Source: Cronobacter condimenti 1330 (GTDB taxonomy: Bacteria > Pseudomonadota > Gammaproteobacteria > Enterobacterales > Enterobacteriaceae). From it: DNA of 64,000 nucleotides. The stretch is from the NCBI RefSeq assembly GCF_001277255.1, contig NZ_CP012264.1, positions 992,001 to 1,056,000 of the forward strand, given 5' to 3'. Made by a program: the position numbers and the translations under genes. The notes beneath the pieces are model-generated. The model was not told where the DNA came from, did no database searches, and was given only the letters and a program-made list of their open reading frames with translations. Below, piece after piece: positions 8,822 to 17,328 of the stretch (position 1 is the first letter of the stretch; every line of letters starts with the position of its first letter).

Positions 8822-8892
8822 AAATTTTCCGTAGCCTCACGTTCATTACGACTATTTCCCACCACAAAATGACATCCCGAAAGGAAACCGCG

Positions 8893-10872
8893 ATGGGCAG
8901 ACCGTTAAAAACTTTATTCAAACGTGAGCATAGTGAAGAGATCAGCAACCCCAGCGATAACCGCGCGTTTTCGCAGGTCGCTGAGGTCTTTTTGTCGCGC
9001 CGTCGCCTGTTACAGGCGGGGGCAGTCGCAGGCGCCGCGGCGGCGTTCCCGTTTCTGCTGAAGCCGGAAAGCGCGCTGGCCAAAGCGGTGTCGCAGGCGA
9101 GCGGCAACCTCGGCAAGGCATCCGCGCTGGGCTTCACCAGTCTGCCTGTCTCCACGGAAGATACCGTCATTGTGCCGGAAGGCTACATCGCAAAACCGTT
9201 CTACAAATGGGGCGATACGACGGGGATTGCCGGTCATCTGCCCGCGTTTAAAACCGACGGCAGCAACACCACCGAAGAGCAGGCGGCACAGGCCGGGATG
9301 CATCATGACGGTATGGCGTGGTTTAGCCTGCCAAAAGGCGGCCACAGCGCTGACCACGGCCTGCTCGCCATGAACCACGAATACATCGATAACGGCCTGC
9401 TGTTCAAAGATGGTGAAGCCAACTGGAACGCTGACAAAGCGCTCAAGGGCCAGAACGCGATGGGCGTGTCGGTCATTGAAGTGAAAAAAGGCCAGCAGGG
9501 CTGGGAAGTGGTGCGTCCGTCAACCTTCGCACGCCGCATTACCGTTAACACGCCGATGAAAATCACCGGCCCCGCGCTGCACAATCCCCTGATGCAGACT
9601 GCCGCCGACCCGCAGGGCGAAACCATTCTCGGCACCATGCAGAACTGCGCGAACGGCTTTACGCCGTGGGGCACCTATCTGACATGTGAAGAGAACTGGT
9701 CTGATATTTTCGTTAAAAAAGCGGAGATGAATCCGCTTGAGAAGCGCTACGGCATCAGCGACAGCGACGACTCCTACCGCTGGAACGAAGTGGATAAACG
9801 CTTTAGCGTCGATGCCACGCCGAATGAACCGAACCGCTTCGGCTGGGTGGTGGAAATCGACCCGTACGATCCGAAATCTGTGCCGCGTAAGCACACCGCG
9901 CTTGGGCGTATTAAACACGAAGGGGCGGCGGTCACCCTCGCGCCGGATAACCGCGTCGTGGTCTATATGGGCGACGATCAGAAATTCGAATACATCTATA
10001 AATTTGTCTCGGAAGGCAAATATAACCCGCAGGATCGCACCGCCAATATGGGGCTGCTGGAGAAAGGCACGCTCTACGTGGCGAAATTCCACGACGACGG
10101 TAAAGGCGAGTGGCTGCCGCTGGTGTTCGGCCAGAACGGGCTGGATGCCAGCAAAGGTTTTGAAAACCAGGGCGACCTGCTGGTCAAGACTCGCCTTGCG
10201 GCTGATGCGGTCGGCGCCACCAAAATGGACCGCCCGGAGTGGATTGCGGTCGATCCGTACCAGACCGGCAGCGTCTACTGCACGCTTACCAATAACAGCG
10301 ATCGCGGCAAGGAAGGCAAAGCGCCGGTGGATGCGGCGAACCCGCGTGCGAAAAACGTTTACGGCCATATCATGCACTGGCTGGAGCAGAACGGCGACCC
10401 GACCGCGCAGCAGTTCGCCTGGGATATTCTGGTGATGGGCGGTCGCACCGATACCGATAAACCGGAAGCCAAGGGCAGCATGAAGGGCGCGGAATTCGGC
10501 AGCGCCGATGGCCTGAGCTTCGATCACCGCGGCGTGCTCTGGATCCAGACCGATGTGTCATCCTCGACCATCAACCGCAAAGATTATGAAGGGATGGGCA
10601 ACAACCAGATGGTGGCGACGATCCCCGGCACCAACGAGTTCCGCCGTTTCCTGACCGGCCCGCGCGGCTGTGAAATCACGGGTATTGCCTTTACGCCGGA
10701 CAACCGGACGCTGTTTATTAACATCCAGCACCCCGGCGAGCCGGGCGAGGGGCTTAGCGATCCGCAAAACCCGACGGCCGTTTCTACCTGGCCTGACGGC
10801 GACAAAGCGGGCCGACCGCGCTCCTCGACAGTGGTTATCGTGAAGGCCGACGGCGGCATGATCGGTACCTGA
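8893..10872 (+). CDS. phoX: PhoX-family alkaline phosphatase, Tat-exported
   Basis: Periplasmic phosphatase of the PhoX/DUF839 family, a Fe/Ca-dependent enzyme that releases phosphate from phosphoesters. The 659-residue protein has a twin-arginine signal SRRRLLQAG (residues 35-43) after a long hydrophilic n-region, a hydrophobic Ala-rich core, and a likely cleavage after ALA at 61-63. PhoX-type blocks seen include GMHHDGMAWFSLP, LLAMNHEYID, GFTPWGTYLTCEENW, GRIKHEGAAVTLAPDNRVVVYMGDD and GPRGCEITGIAFTPD. The ATG at 8893 (AAGGAAACCGCG before it) is preferred over the in-frame ATG at 8869. A Pho-box-like site upstream suggests induction by phosphate starvation. Confidence 0.88.
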   Translation: MGRPLKTLFKREHSEEISNPSDNRAFSQVAEVFLSRRRLLQAGAVAGAAAAFPFLLKPESALAKAVSQASGNLGKASALGFTSLPVSTEDTVIVPEGYIAKPFYKWGDTTGIAGHLPAFKTDGSNTTEEQAAQAGMHHDGMAWFSLPKGGHSADHGLLAMNHEYIDNGLLFKDGEANWNADKALKGQNAMGVSVIEVKKGQQGWEVVRPSTFARRITVNTPMKITGPALHNPLMQTAADPQGETILGTMQNCANGFTPWGTYLTCEENWSDIFVKKAEMNPLEKRYGISDSDDSYRWNEVDKRFSVDATPNEPNRFGWVVEIDPYDPKSVPRKHTALGRIKHEGAAVTLAPDNRVVVYMGDDQKFEYIYKFVSEGKYNPQDRTANMGLLEKGTLYVAKFHDDGKGEWLPLVFGQNGLDASKGFENQGDLLVKTRLAADAVGATKMDRPEWIAVDPYQTGSVYCTLTNNSDRGKEGKAPVDAANPRAKNVYGHIMHWLEQNGDPTAQQFAWDILVMGGRTDTDKPEAKGSMKGAEFGSADGLSFDHRGVLWIQTDVSSSTINRKDYEGMGNNQMVATIPGTNEFRRFLTGPRGCEITGIAFTPDNRTLFINIQHPGEPGEGLSDPQNPTAVSTWPDGDKAGRPRSSTVVIVKADGGMIGT

Positions 10873-10896
10873 TAAACCGCTCGTAACCCGAAGAAA

Positions 10897-10926
10897 AACG
10901 CAGGCGCAGTGGCCTGCGTTTTTTTA
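10897..10926 (+). terminator. Intrinsic terminator of phoX
   Basis: AACGCAGGC (10897-10905), GCAGTG loop, GCCTGCGTT (10912-10920), then a run of T to 10926. Confidence 0.92.
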
Positions 10927-11235
10927 TGAAAGGCGCAATGACACAGGCAGCCATGCCTGCGCTCTGCGCTCTTTTTTTCTCACGCCTTTATCTGCCCTTC
11001 TAAGACAGCAGCCCAGGATTTCGGCGGCCGCCAGCCGCGCCTGAGCCTTTATTTTCAGCACCGGGCGCAGACTAGTGCGATTTAGAATCATCTGTTATAT
11101 AACATTCTCTTTTATTCATGTTCACATTCAGGCCTTTCGGTATATTCCTCCAGGATAAGACCTAAAGTCAGAAAGTCTGCGCCTCGCGCACCCTGTTTCG
11201 TGCGCCTGCGCGCCGCTGAAGGAAAGTAAAACCTT
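10927..11235. promoter_or_regulatory. Upstream region of the second methionine-type ABC operon
   Basis: About 309 bp without a gene. A perfect 12-bp palindrome TGTTATATAACA lies at 11093-11104, followed by an AT-rich stretch and a GGTATATT-like -10 near 11138. A GAAGGAAAG ribosome-binding site precedes metN. I searched for MetJ boxes and found only weak 5/8 matches (AGACTAGT near 11070), so MetJ control is not claimed. Confidence 0.4.
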
Positions 11236-12258
11236 ATGATAGTTTTAAGGAACATCTCAAAGCTGTTTCATCAGGGTAAGGACACCATTACGGCTGTGGA
11301 TGACGTCAACCTGGAAGTCGAGCGGGGACAAATCTACGGCATTATCGGGTACAGCGGCGCGGGGAAAAGTACCCTGATCCGGCTGTTAAACGGCCTCGAA
11401 AAACCGACCTCCGGCAGCGTGACGGTGGCGGGTAAAGACATCTCCGCCGCCCGCGGCGAATCGCTGCGCCAGGCACGCCTTAAAATCAGCATGGTGTTCC
11501 AGCACTTTAATTTGCTGTGGTCGCGTACCGTCAGTGAAAACATCGCCTTTTCGATGCAAATCGCGGGCGTGCCCAAAGCGGAAATTAAAACCCGCGTGGC
11601 GGAGCTTATCGACCTGGTCGGCCTGAAGGGCCGCGAAAATGCCTATCCGTCACGCCTTTCCGGCGGGCAGAAACAGCGCGTCGGCATCGCCCGCGCGCTC
11701 GCCAATCGCCCCGACGTGTTGCTGTGCGACGAAGCGACCTCAGCGCTCGACCCGCAAACCACCGATCAAATTCTCGATCTGTTGCAGGATATCAACCGCC
11801 GTTTTGGGCTGACAATTGTGCTCATCACGCACGAGATGCACGTGGTGCGTAAAATCTGCGACCGCGTGGCGGTCATGGAGAATGGCCGCGTGGTGGAAGA
11901 GGGCGATGTATTGCAGGTCTTCACCCATCCGCAACAGCCGATCACCCGCCAGTTTGTGCGCCAGATTAGCCAGGAAGAGGGCGATGAGGCGTTCGACCCG
12001 GCGCTTGCGGGCGAGCTCACCGGCGCGGTTATCAAATTAACGTTCGTCGGGCACAGCACGCATAAGCCGGTTGTCGGCGAGCTGACGCTGCGTTACGGCC
12101 TGCCATTTAATATTCTGCACGGCAAAATGACCCAGATGGCTCACGGCGTCTTTGGTCAGCTCTGGCTGCACGTGGTGGCGACGCCGGAACAGCTTGAGAA
12201 TATCCTCGCCGATTTACGCCTGCATGAGATCCACTGCGAGGTTATCAAACATGCTTGA
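11236..12258 (+). CDS. metN: Methionine-type ABC transporter ATP-binding protein (MetN paralogue)
   Basis: 340 residues. Walker A GYSGAGKST at 38-46, ABC signature LSGGQKQR, Walker B VLLCDEATSALDP, H-loop LITHEM, then the C-terminal regulatory ACT-like (NIL) domain that defines the MetN branch (TLRYGLPFNILHGKMTQ). It energises import of methionine or a related compound. The sequence differs from E. coli MetN as I recall it (for example VSENIAFSMQIAGVP), and the locus lacks the usual neighbours, so it is best seen as a second MetNIQ system. It overlaps metI by 8 bp. Confidence 0.87.
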   Translation: MIVLRNISKLFHQGKDTITAVDDVNLEVERGQIYGIIGYSGAGKSTLIRLLNGLEKPTSGSVTVAGKDISAARGESLRQARLKISMVFQHFNLLWSRTVSENIAFSMQIAGVPKAEIKTRVAELIDLVGLKGRENAYPSRLSGGQKQRVGIARALANRPDVLLCDEATSALDPQTTDQILDLLQDINRRFGLTIVLITHEMHVVRKICDRVAVMENGRVVEEGDVLQVFTHPQQPITRQFVRQISQEEGDEAFDPALAGELTGAVIKLTFVGHSTHKPVVGELTLRYGLPFNILHGKMTQMAHGVFGQLWLHVVATPEQLENILADLRLHEIHCEVIKHA

Positions 12259-12919
12259 GTCATTATTTCCCCATCTGAAGCTCGACCAGCTCCTGGCTGC
12301 CACCCAGGAGACGCTTTATATGACCGCACTTTCCGGCGTCGCGACCTTTGTGCTCGGTATCGTGCTGGGACTGGCACTCTTCTTAACGGCGCGCGGCGGC
12401 ATGTTTGAAAACCGCCTGGTCTACAGCGTCATCTCCATTGTGGTGAACGTGTTCCGTTCCATCCCGTTCATCATTTTGATAGTCCTGCTGATTCCGTTTA
12501 CCAAAACGATTATCGGCACCATCCTCGGCGCGAACGCTGCACTGCCCGCGCTGATTGTCGGGGCTGCGCCGTTCTACGCGCGTCTGGTGGAAATCGGCCT
12601 GCGTGAAGTGGACAAAGGCGTGATTGAAGCCACCCGCTCGATGGGCGCGCGCATGAGCACGCTTATTTTCCGCGTCCTGATACCGGAGTCATCACCCGCG
12701 CTGGTGTCGGGCATCACCGTGACGCTCATTGCGCTGGTGAGCTACAGCGCGATGGCGGGGGTTATCGGTGCAGGCGGTCTGGGAAATCTTGCTTATCTGG
12801 AAGGATTCCAGCGTAACCACAATGACGTCACGCTGGTGGCGACGGTCGCTATACTGGTGATTGTCTTCATCATTCAGTTCATCGGTGACGCCTTAACCTC
12901 TTATTTAGATAAACGCTAA
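12251..12919 (+). CDS. metI: Methionine-type ABC transporter permease (MetI family)
   Basis: 222-residue inner-membrane permease with about five transmembrane helices. The EAA coupling loop for the ATPase is visible as GVIEATRSMGARMSTLIFRVLIPES, followed by SYSAMAGVIGAGGLGNLA, typical of MetI. The start is the ATG at 12251, which overlaps the end of metN (translational coupling). Frames starting further upstream lie inside metN. Confidence 0.9.
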   Translation: MLESLFPHLKLDQLLAATQETLYMTALSGVATFVLGIVLGLALFLTARGGMFENRLVYSVISIVVNVFRSIPFIILIVLLIPFTKTIIGTILGANAALPALIVGAAPFYARLVEIGLREVDKGVIEATRSMGARMSTLIFRVLIPESSPALVSGITVTLIALVSYSAMAGVIGAGGLGNLAYLEGFQRNHNDVTLVATVAILVIVFIIQFIGDALTSYLDKR

Positions 12920-12940
12920 CAACAACAGAGAACACACATC

Positions 12941-13744
12941 ATGAAAAGAGTACTGACGCTGATTGCTGCCGCCACCCTGAGCGTTTCCGCCTGGGCCGAC
13001 ACCCTGACCGTGGGCGCATCCAACGTGCCGCACGCGGAAATTCTGGAACAGGCGAAGCCGATTCTGGCAAAGCAGGGCATCGACCTGGAAATCCGCCCGT
13101 TCCAGGATTACATCCTGCCTAACACGGCCCTGGCGAGCCGAGATATCGACGCGAACTACTTCCAGCACATTCCGTATCTGAACAGTGTGCTGAAAGACCA
13201 CGCCGACGACAAAACGTATGATTTCGTCAGCGCGGGCGCTATTCATATTGAGCCTATCGGCATCTACTCAAAAAAATACAAATCTCTGAAAGATCTGCCG
13301 GAAGGCGGCAAAGTCATCATGCGTGACGCCGTGGCGGAAGAAGGCCGTATCCTCTCTATCTTCGAGCGCGAAGGCGTTATCAAGCTGAAACCGGGCGTGA
13401 GCAAAGTGGACGCGCGCATCAGCGATATCGTTGAGAACCCGAAAAAGCTGAAGTTCCTGCCGAACGTTGAAGGCTCTCTGCTGCCGCAGATGTATAACAA
13501 CGACGAAGGCGACGCGGTGGTGATTAACGCCAACTACGCCATCGACGCCGGTCTGGACCCGGTGAAAGATCCGATCGCGGTAGAAAGCGGTGAAAACAAC
13601 CCGTACGCCAACATCATCACCGTCCATAAAGGCGACGAGAAGAAAAAAGATATCGTCGCACTGGTGAACGTGCTGCACTCTAAACAGATTCAGGACTGGA
13701 TCCGCACCAAATATAAAGGCGCGGTCATTCCGGTAAATAACTGA
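12941..13744 (+). CDS. metQ: MetQ/NlpA-family substrate-binding protein lacking a lipobox
   Basis: 267-residue periplasmic binding protein of the NlpA family (TVGASNVPHAEILEQAKPIL, FQDYILPNTALASRDIDANYFQHIPYL). The signal peptide ends VSAWAD at residues 15-20 and has no Cys at the cleavage site, so this looks like a freely soluble periplasmic protein, whereas MetQ and NlpA are lipoproteins. Substrate is inferred as methionine or an analogue from the family. 21 bp after metI, same operon. A terminator follows. Confidence 0.87.
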   Translation: MKRVLTLIAAATLSVSAWADTLTVGASNVPHAEILEQAKPILAKQGIDLEIRPFQDYILPNTALASRDIDANYFQHIPYLNSVLKDHADDKTYDFVSAGAIHIEPIGIYSKKYKSLKDLPEGGKVIMRDAVAEEGRILSIFEREGVIKLKPGVSKVDARISDIVENPKKLKFLPNVEGSLLPQMYNNDEGDAVVINANYAIDAGLDPVKDPIAVESGENNPYANIITVHKGDEKKKDIVALVNVLHSKQIQDWIRTKYKGAVIPVNN

Positions 13745-13763
13745 TTCGCGATAAATATCCTCA

Positions 13764-13790
13764 GGGGCTGCCAGCGTGCAGCCCCGTTTT
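13764..13790 (+). terminator. Intrinsic terminator of the metNIQ-like operon
   Basis: GGGGCTGC (13764-13771), CAGCGT loop, GCAGCCCC (13778-13785), then GTTTTATTTT. Confidence 0.85.
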
Positions 13791-13890
13791 ATTTTGAGCG
13801 CTGAACCGCGTAATAATCTTTACCTGGGCGTTTGTATGCCCGGTATGTGTATATATGGACAGGGTTCAGCCCGTGTCGGTGGCGGGTGGA

Positions 13891-13920
13891 TGCTATGATT
13901 TTGACCACAAAATCATAGCA
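13891..13920. repeat. Perfect 13-bp inverted repeat upstream of the metallopeptidase-like gene
   Basis: TGCTATGATTTTG at 13891-13903 is exactly inverted at 13908-13920 around ACCA. It ends 24 bp before the ATG of the next gene and has no T-run after it. It could be an operator or an mRNA hairpin just ahead of the ribosome-binding site. A second, wider inverted pair GCTGAACC (13800-13807) / GGTTCAGC (13863-13870) lies upstream. Confidence 0.6.
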
Positions 13921-13943
13921 ATACGTCATTATGGAGGCAGTAT

Positions 13944-14336
13944 ATGGAAATGGAGAGCGCCCGCCATTTAACCTCTGGCAAAATCAGAGTAGCGAAACTG
14001 CTTTATAAAAACCCGCTGGATTATCAAAAAACTTATATTCACAACGCGCCCTGGTTTCCGTTCGGATTTCAGAGCGCGCATACCGCAGTATCCCCTGATG
14101 GCGATATCTGGTTTTTACCCACAGAGTACAGTGACAATTTCGCCAGCAGCCCGCTGCGTTTACAGCACTTATTCATGCATGAAATGATGCATGTCTGGCA
14201 ATATCAGCATGGCTATCAGGTCAAATTACGGGGCCTGTTCTCCTGGGCGGTAAGCTATTTTTATACGCCTGAGAGAAACCGTCCTCTGAAGACATACGCG
14301 ATGGAACAGCAGGCGTGCATCGTCGCGGATTGCTGA
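13944..14336 (+). CDS. Small T6SS-associated metallopeptidase-like protein, possibly C-terminally truncated
   Basis: 130 residues with a zinc-metallopeptidase HExxH signature, HEMMH at 79-83, followed by VWQYQHG. The sequence resembles the small Vgr-related proteins found beside T6SS vgrG/rhs loci (SPDGDIWFLP, LRGLFSWAVSYFY, MEQQA). In those relatives, as I remember them, the chain continues past the EQQA...DY motif, whereas here it stops at MEQQACIVADC, 7 bp before the next gene. That suggests loss of the C-terminal part. No signal peptide is seen, as expected for a T6SS cargo. A GGAGG ribosome-binding site is at 13933-13937. No T6SS structural genes are in the window, so the function is inference. 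Confidence 0.65.
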   Translation: MEMESARHLTSGKIRVAKLLYKNPLDYQKTYIHNAPWFPFGFQSAHTAVSPDGDIWFLPTEYSDNFASSPLRLQHLFMHEMMHVWQYQHGYQVKLRGLFSWAVSYFYTPERNRPLKTYAMEQQACIVADC

Positions 14337-14342
14337 GCTTAT

Positions 14343-14681
14343 ATGAAACCGTTATTGACAGTTTCGCTGAGTAGCCTTTTGGCGGGCTGCGTGTGGTCAG
14401 GCGCCGATCGGCCAGTATTTTCTGAGGCGGCCAGCGTGACGATACAGGGCAACCATATTTGTATCTCGCTCCCTGACGCGGCAAAGCATGACGTCATCAC
14501 TTATTACGCGTTTTCAGATGGTAATGGCCTGTTTACTGAAACCCATAAAATGCTCCCTGCCTGGAAAACCTGCCTGCCGAATATCGCTTACAAGCGCGGC
14601 GAGCGCTACGAAGTCAGAATAACGCTCAGGACGACATCGTGGGCATTACGGAAATATGCGGCGGAGTTTACCGCCCCATAA
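14343..14681 (+). CDS. Putative T6SS immunity-type periplasmic lipoprotein
   Basis: 112 residues with a lipoprotein signal: MKPLLTVSLSSLLAGC, lipobox LLAGC with Cys16. The mature part (EAASVTIQGNHICISLPD, GERYEVRITLRT) resembles the short enterobacterial lipoproteins annotated as T6SS immunity proteins. It starts 7 bp after the metallopeptidase-like gene, the usual effector-immunity order. Anchoring in the periplasm would fit protection against a cell-wall-directed effector, but the target is unknown. Confidence 0.65.
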   Translation: MKPLLTVSLSSLLAGCVWSGADRPVFSEAASVTIQGNHICISLPDAAKHDVITYYAFSDGNGLFTETHKMLPAWKTCLPNIAYKRGERYEVRITLRTTSWALRKYAAEFTAP

Positions 14682-14695
14682 AACCAGAGCGCGCC

Positions 14696-14721
14696 AGCAG
14701 GCGACAAGCCGCCTGCTTTTT
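14696..14721 (+). terminator. Terminator between the lipoprotein gene and the convergent GH15 gene
   Basis: AGCAGGCG (14696-14703), ACAAGC loop, CGCCTGCT (14710-14717) and a short T-run. The end touches the stop codon of the convergent gene. Confidence 0.75.
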
Positions 14722-16547
14722 CAAATCCTGTGCCCGGGGTTCTCCTCGGACAGCGCGTTGGCGGCGCAAATCAGCGAAAGATGGCTTAGCCCGAGCGGCA
14801 TATTGCCGCGCCAGCCGCCGGTGCGAGTGTCGTACATCTCGTTGAAAATTTGCACATTGCCGCTCTGGCACAGGGTATCCAGGATTTCTTTCATATCTTT
14901 TTGCGCCTGATCGCGCTTTTTAAGCTCCGCCAGCGCCTCGACGCGCCAGAAAGCGCACGCCACGAACGTGCTCTCTTCCACCTCTACACCCGAGTAGCGA
15001 TAAAGCATCGGGCTGTTATGGCCAAGCTCCTGATAGATAGCCTCAAGCGTTGAGAGCATCCGCTTGCGATTTACCTTACTGCCGTAATAGTGGGTGAGGC
15101 TGATAGCCGCATCGAGCGCATCGCTGCCCGCAAAAAAGGTGTAGGCCTGGCGGCTTTCACTCCAGCAATTCGCCTCAATCCATTCGCTTATCCGGTCGCG
15201 CTCGCGCGCCCAGCGGCCTTTCCATGTAGGCTCGATATGTCCTATTTCGGCGAGCGCTACTGCCTGATCGAGCGCCAGCCAGCAGGCCATTTTCGAATGC
15301 GTGTAGTGACGCTCCTCAGGCAACTCCCAGATGCCTGAGTCAGGCTGACGCCAGCCATCGGCGCAGCGGTTGGCGAGATGTCCGAGCAGGCGCGACGTGG
15401 CGAGATCAAGCACATGCCCCACTTCAACGAACAGCCGCGCGGTCGCCAGCAAATCGCCATACATGCTGGGCTGAAACTGATCGCGGGCATTGTTGCCGAC
15501 CCGCACCGGCTGGGTGCCCTGATACCCCTCAAGCTGCGGATAACGCTCCTCCGGCACCCGCCCGCTTTCAAGCGTATAACAGGCCCGCAGTCTGCCGTCG
15601 TGGCGGATGATCGTCGACGTAAGCCACGAAAACGCTGCCTTACAATCTTCAATCGCCCCCATGTAGACGAACGATTTGATAATCAGGCAGGCGTCGCGTA
15701 CCCAGGCGTAGCGATAGTCATAATTTTTTTCTTTGCCGAGCCCTTCCGGCAGTGAGGTTGTGGCCGATGCCGCGAGCGCGCCGGTCGGTGCGTACCAGAG
15801 GAATTTCAGCGCCAGCGCCGAACGTTTCACATGATGCTCAAACGGGCCATTCCAGCAGAGGTTTTCTGCCCAGTCACGCCAGGCGAGATGGCTGGTTTCA
15901 ATACGCTGATCGATTTTTTCAAGCGGCGGCATGGCCAGCGGCTCTTTTTCCGTCGCGACCAGGGCCACCAGCGAGTGCGAGCCGGGCGCGGTGGTTAACG
16001 AGCCTTCCACTCCTTCGTCGTCACAGCGCGTGGTCTCCACATCCTCAGAGAGCCGCAGGGCAATCATCAGGTCATCAAGATGGAAAATTGTTTTCTCCTG
16101 GACGTGATCCAGCCACGGCGAACAGGTGCGGGCGCGCGTGCCGGGCTTAAACTGCACCTTCAGGCGCACGTGTCCTTTAATGCCCTCGACACGCCTTGCC
16201 ATTTCGCTCCACGGCAGGCGTCCGGCAAAGGTGCTGTTAATCGATTCGGTAATCAGCACTTCGCCGGAGGCAGTTTTATAGCGCGTCTCCAGCACGTTGC
16301 TGTTTTCACGATAGCTGCGCGACATCTCCCATTCTTCTTCCGGCGTCAGCGCGAAATAGCCGCCTTCGGGCGCGTCGAGAATACGGTCAAAGAGCGGCGG
16401 CGAATCGAGGTTCGGCACGCACCACCAGTCGATGGCGCCGTCGGGGGCGATGAGCGCCACTGAGCGGCCTTCGCCAATCGCGGCGTAGTCGCCAAGACCC
16501 GCGTAGCCTTGCTGCCGCGCGGGAGAGCGGTAGGTCTTATTTTTCAC
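14721..16547 (-). CDS. Glycoside hydrolase family 15 protein (glucoamylase/trehalase-like)
   Basis: 608-residue cytosolic protein with the two-part layout of bacterial GH15 enzymes: an N-terminal beta-sandwich (GLGDYAAIGEGRSVALIAPDGAIDWWC) and an alpha/alpha-barrel catalytic domain. Candidate catalytic acids are the Glu in DSGIWELPEERHYTHSKM and the Glu in FNEMYDTRTGGWRGNMPLGLSH. The YRYAWVRDA motif is also typical. It probably hydrolyses alpha-glucosides such as trehalose or malto-oligosaccharides; the substrate cannot be read from sequence. No signal peptide. The start appears to be a GTG codon (GTGAAAAATAAG) with AGGA about 11 nt upstream. Confidence 0.85.
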   Translation of the reverse strand: MKNKTYRSPARQQGYAGLGDYAAIGEGRSVALIAPDGAIDWWCVPNLDSPPLFDRILDAPEGGYFALTPEEEWEMSRSYRENSNVLETRYKTASGEVLITESINSTFAGRLPWSEMARRVEGIKGHVRLKVQFKPGTRARTCSPWLDHVQEKTIFHLDDLMIALRLSEDVETTRCDDEGVEGSLTTAPGSHSLVALVATEKEPLAMPPLEKIDQRIETSHLAWRDWAENLCWNGPFEHHVKRSALALKFLWYAPTGALAASATTSLPEGLGKEKNYDYRYAWVRDACLIIKSFVYMGAIEDCKAAFSWLTSTIIRHDGRLRACYTLESGRVPEERYPQLEGYQGTQPVRVGNNARDQFQPSMYGDLLATARLFVEVGHVLDLATSRLLGHLANRCADGWRQPDSGIWELPEERHYTHSKMACWLALDQAVALAEIGHIEPTWKGRWARERDRISEWIEANCWSESRQAYTFFAGSDALDAAISLTHYYGSKVNRKRMLSTLEAIYQELGHNSPMLYRYSGVEVEESTFVACAFWRVEALAELKKRDQAQKDMKEILDTLCQSGNVQIFNEMYDTRTGGWRGNMPLGLSHLSLICAANALSEENPGHRI

Positions 16548-16675
16548 AGGCGGGATAATCCTTTCTTTGAGTCAACACTGGCGTAACCGCCGCCAACCGT
16601 CGACGAAACGGTAATCCATTAAGCGTAGACCATGAGAGCGCGGTCACAGTCTGGCGTAAGTGACGGAAGAAAGGC

Positions 16676-16702
16676 AAAAAAAGGCCCGCCATAAGGCGAG
16701 CC
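16676..16702 (-). terminator. Intrinsic terminator of padC
   Basis: On the minus strand GGCTCGCC, TTAT loop, GGCGGGCC, then seven T (plus-strand 16702 down to 16676). One G-T wobble in the stem. Confidence 0.8.
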
Positions 16703-16722
16703 ATGCAGGAAAAAGCAACGCA

Positions 16723-17229
16723 TTAACGCAAATTTTCAGGGAAGTTTGCCGGCAGTTCGCTGGCGGCGCAGGCAATCACGGTATCGTCGTTCGGGCCGCA
16801 GTCGCGCACGAAGGTGATAGTGGCGAACTCGTCAATCACCTCGGTCGGGTAAGCCGGGCCGGCTTCACGGTACGCTTCCATCTGTTCGATGTGCTCATTC
16901 TGGAAGCAGACGGTTTTCTGCGGATCGTTCATCACCCAGCGCGGGAAGAAAATGGTGCCGTGGAATAATCGATCGCCGAGGTTGGCTATCAGACTCACGT
17001 CAGTACCGGTCGGCTCAGTCCAGGACACTTTATAAATACTTTCGCCGACGCGAACGATATACACGCGCTGATCTTTCACCCAACGGTTGCCCACGATCCC
17101 GCTGTGGATACGGTAGTCGATGGTGTTTTCGTTTTTCACATAGATTTCATAGTTCCAGCCATTGTCATAGGTATACACCAGATGTTTACCCACAAAACCG
17201 CTCAAATCATGTTTATCGAAGCTTTTCAT
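16723..17229 (-). CDS. padC: Phenolic acid decarboxylase
   Basis: Cofactor-free decarboxylase of hydroxycinnamic acids such as ferulic and p-coumaric acid, giving vinyl phenols. 168 residues in the expected beta-barrel family; hallmark stretches are GKHLVYTYDNGWNYEIYVKN, TIDYRIHSGIVGNRW, KVSWTEPTGTDVSL and GTIFFPRWV, with the conserved Tyr, Arg and Glu of the active site present. Two adjacent ATGs occur (17232 and 17229). The second is 6 nt from AAAGGAGG and is preferred. Divergent from a LysR regulator with a 99-bp gap, a typical inducible detoxification pair. Confidence 0.92.
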   Translation of the reverse strand: MKSFDKHDLSGFVGKHLVYTYDNGWNYEIYVKNENTIDYRIHSGIVGNRWVKDQRVYIVRVGESIYKVSWTEPTGTDVSLIANLGDRLFHGTIFFPRWVMNDPQKTVCFQNEHIEQMEAYREAGPAYPTEVIDEFATITFVRDCGPNDDTVIACAASELPANFPENLR

Positions 17230-17328
17230 CATTGGCCTCCTTTGTGTTGTTGAAGGCATCTTAATCCTTTATTTTTTTAATGAATAACGCTAATTTTGCA
17301 TAAAATTGATTCAAAAATCCGATGATTT

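Noticed and set aside
11060..11100. MetJ boxes upstream of the metNIQ-like operon
   Set aside because: Best 8-mers match only 5 of 8 and are not tandem, unlike the clear array at mmuP.
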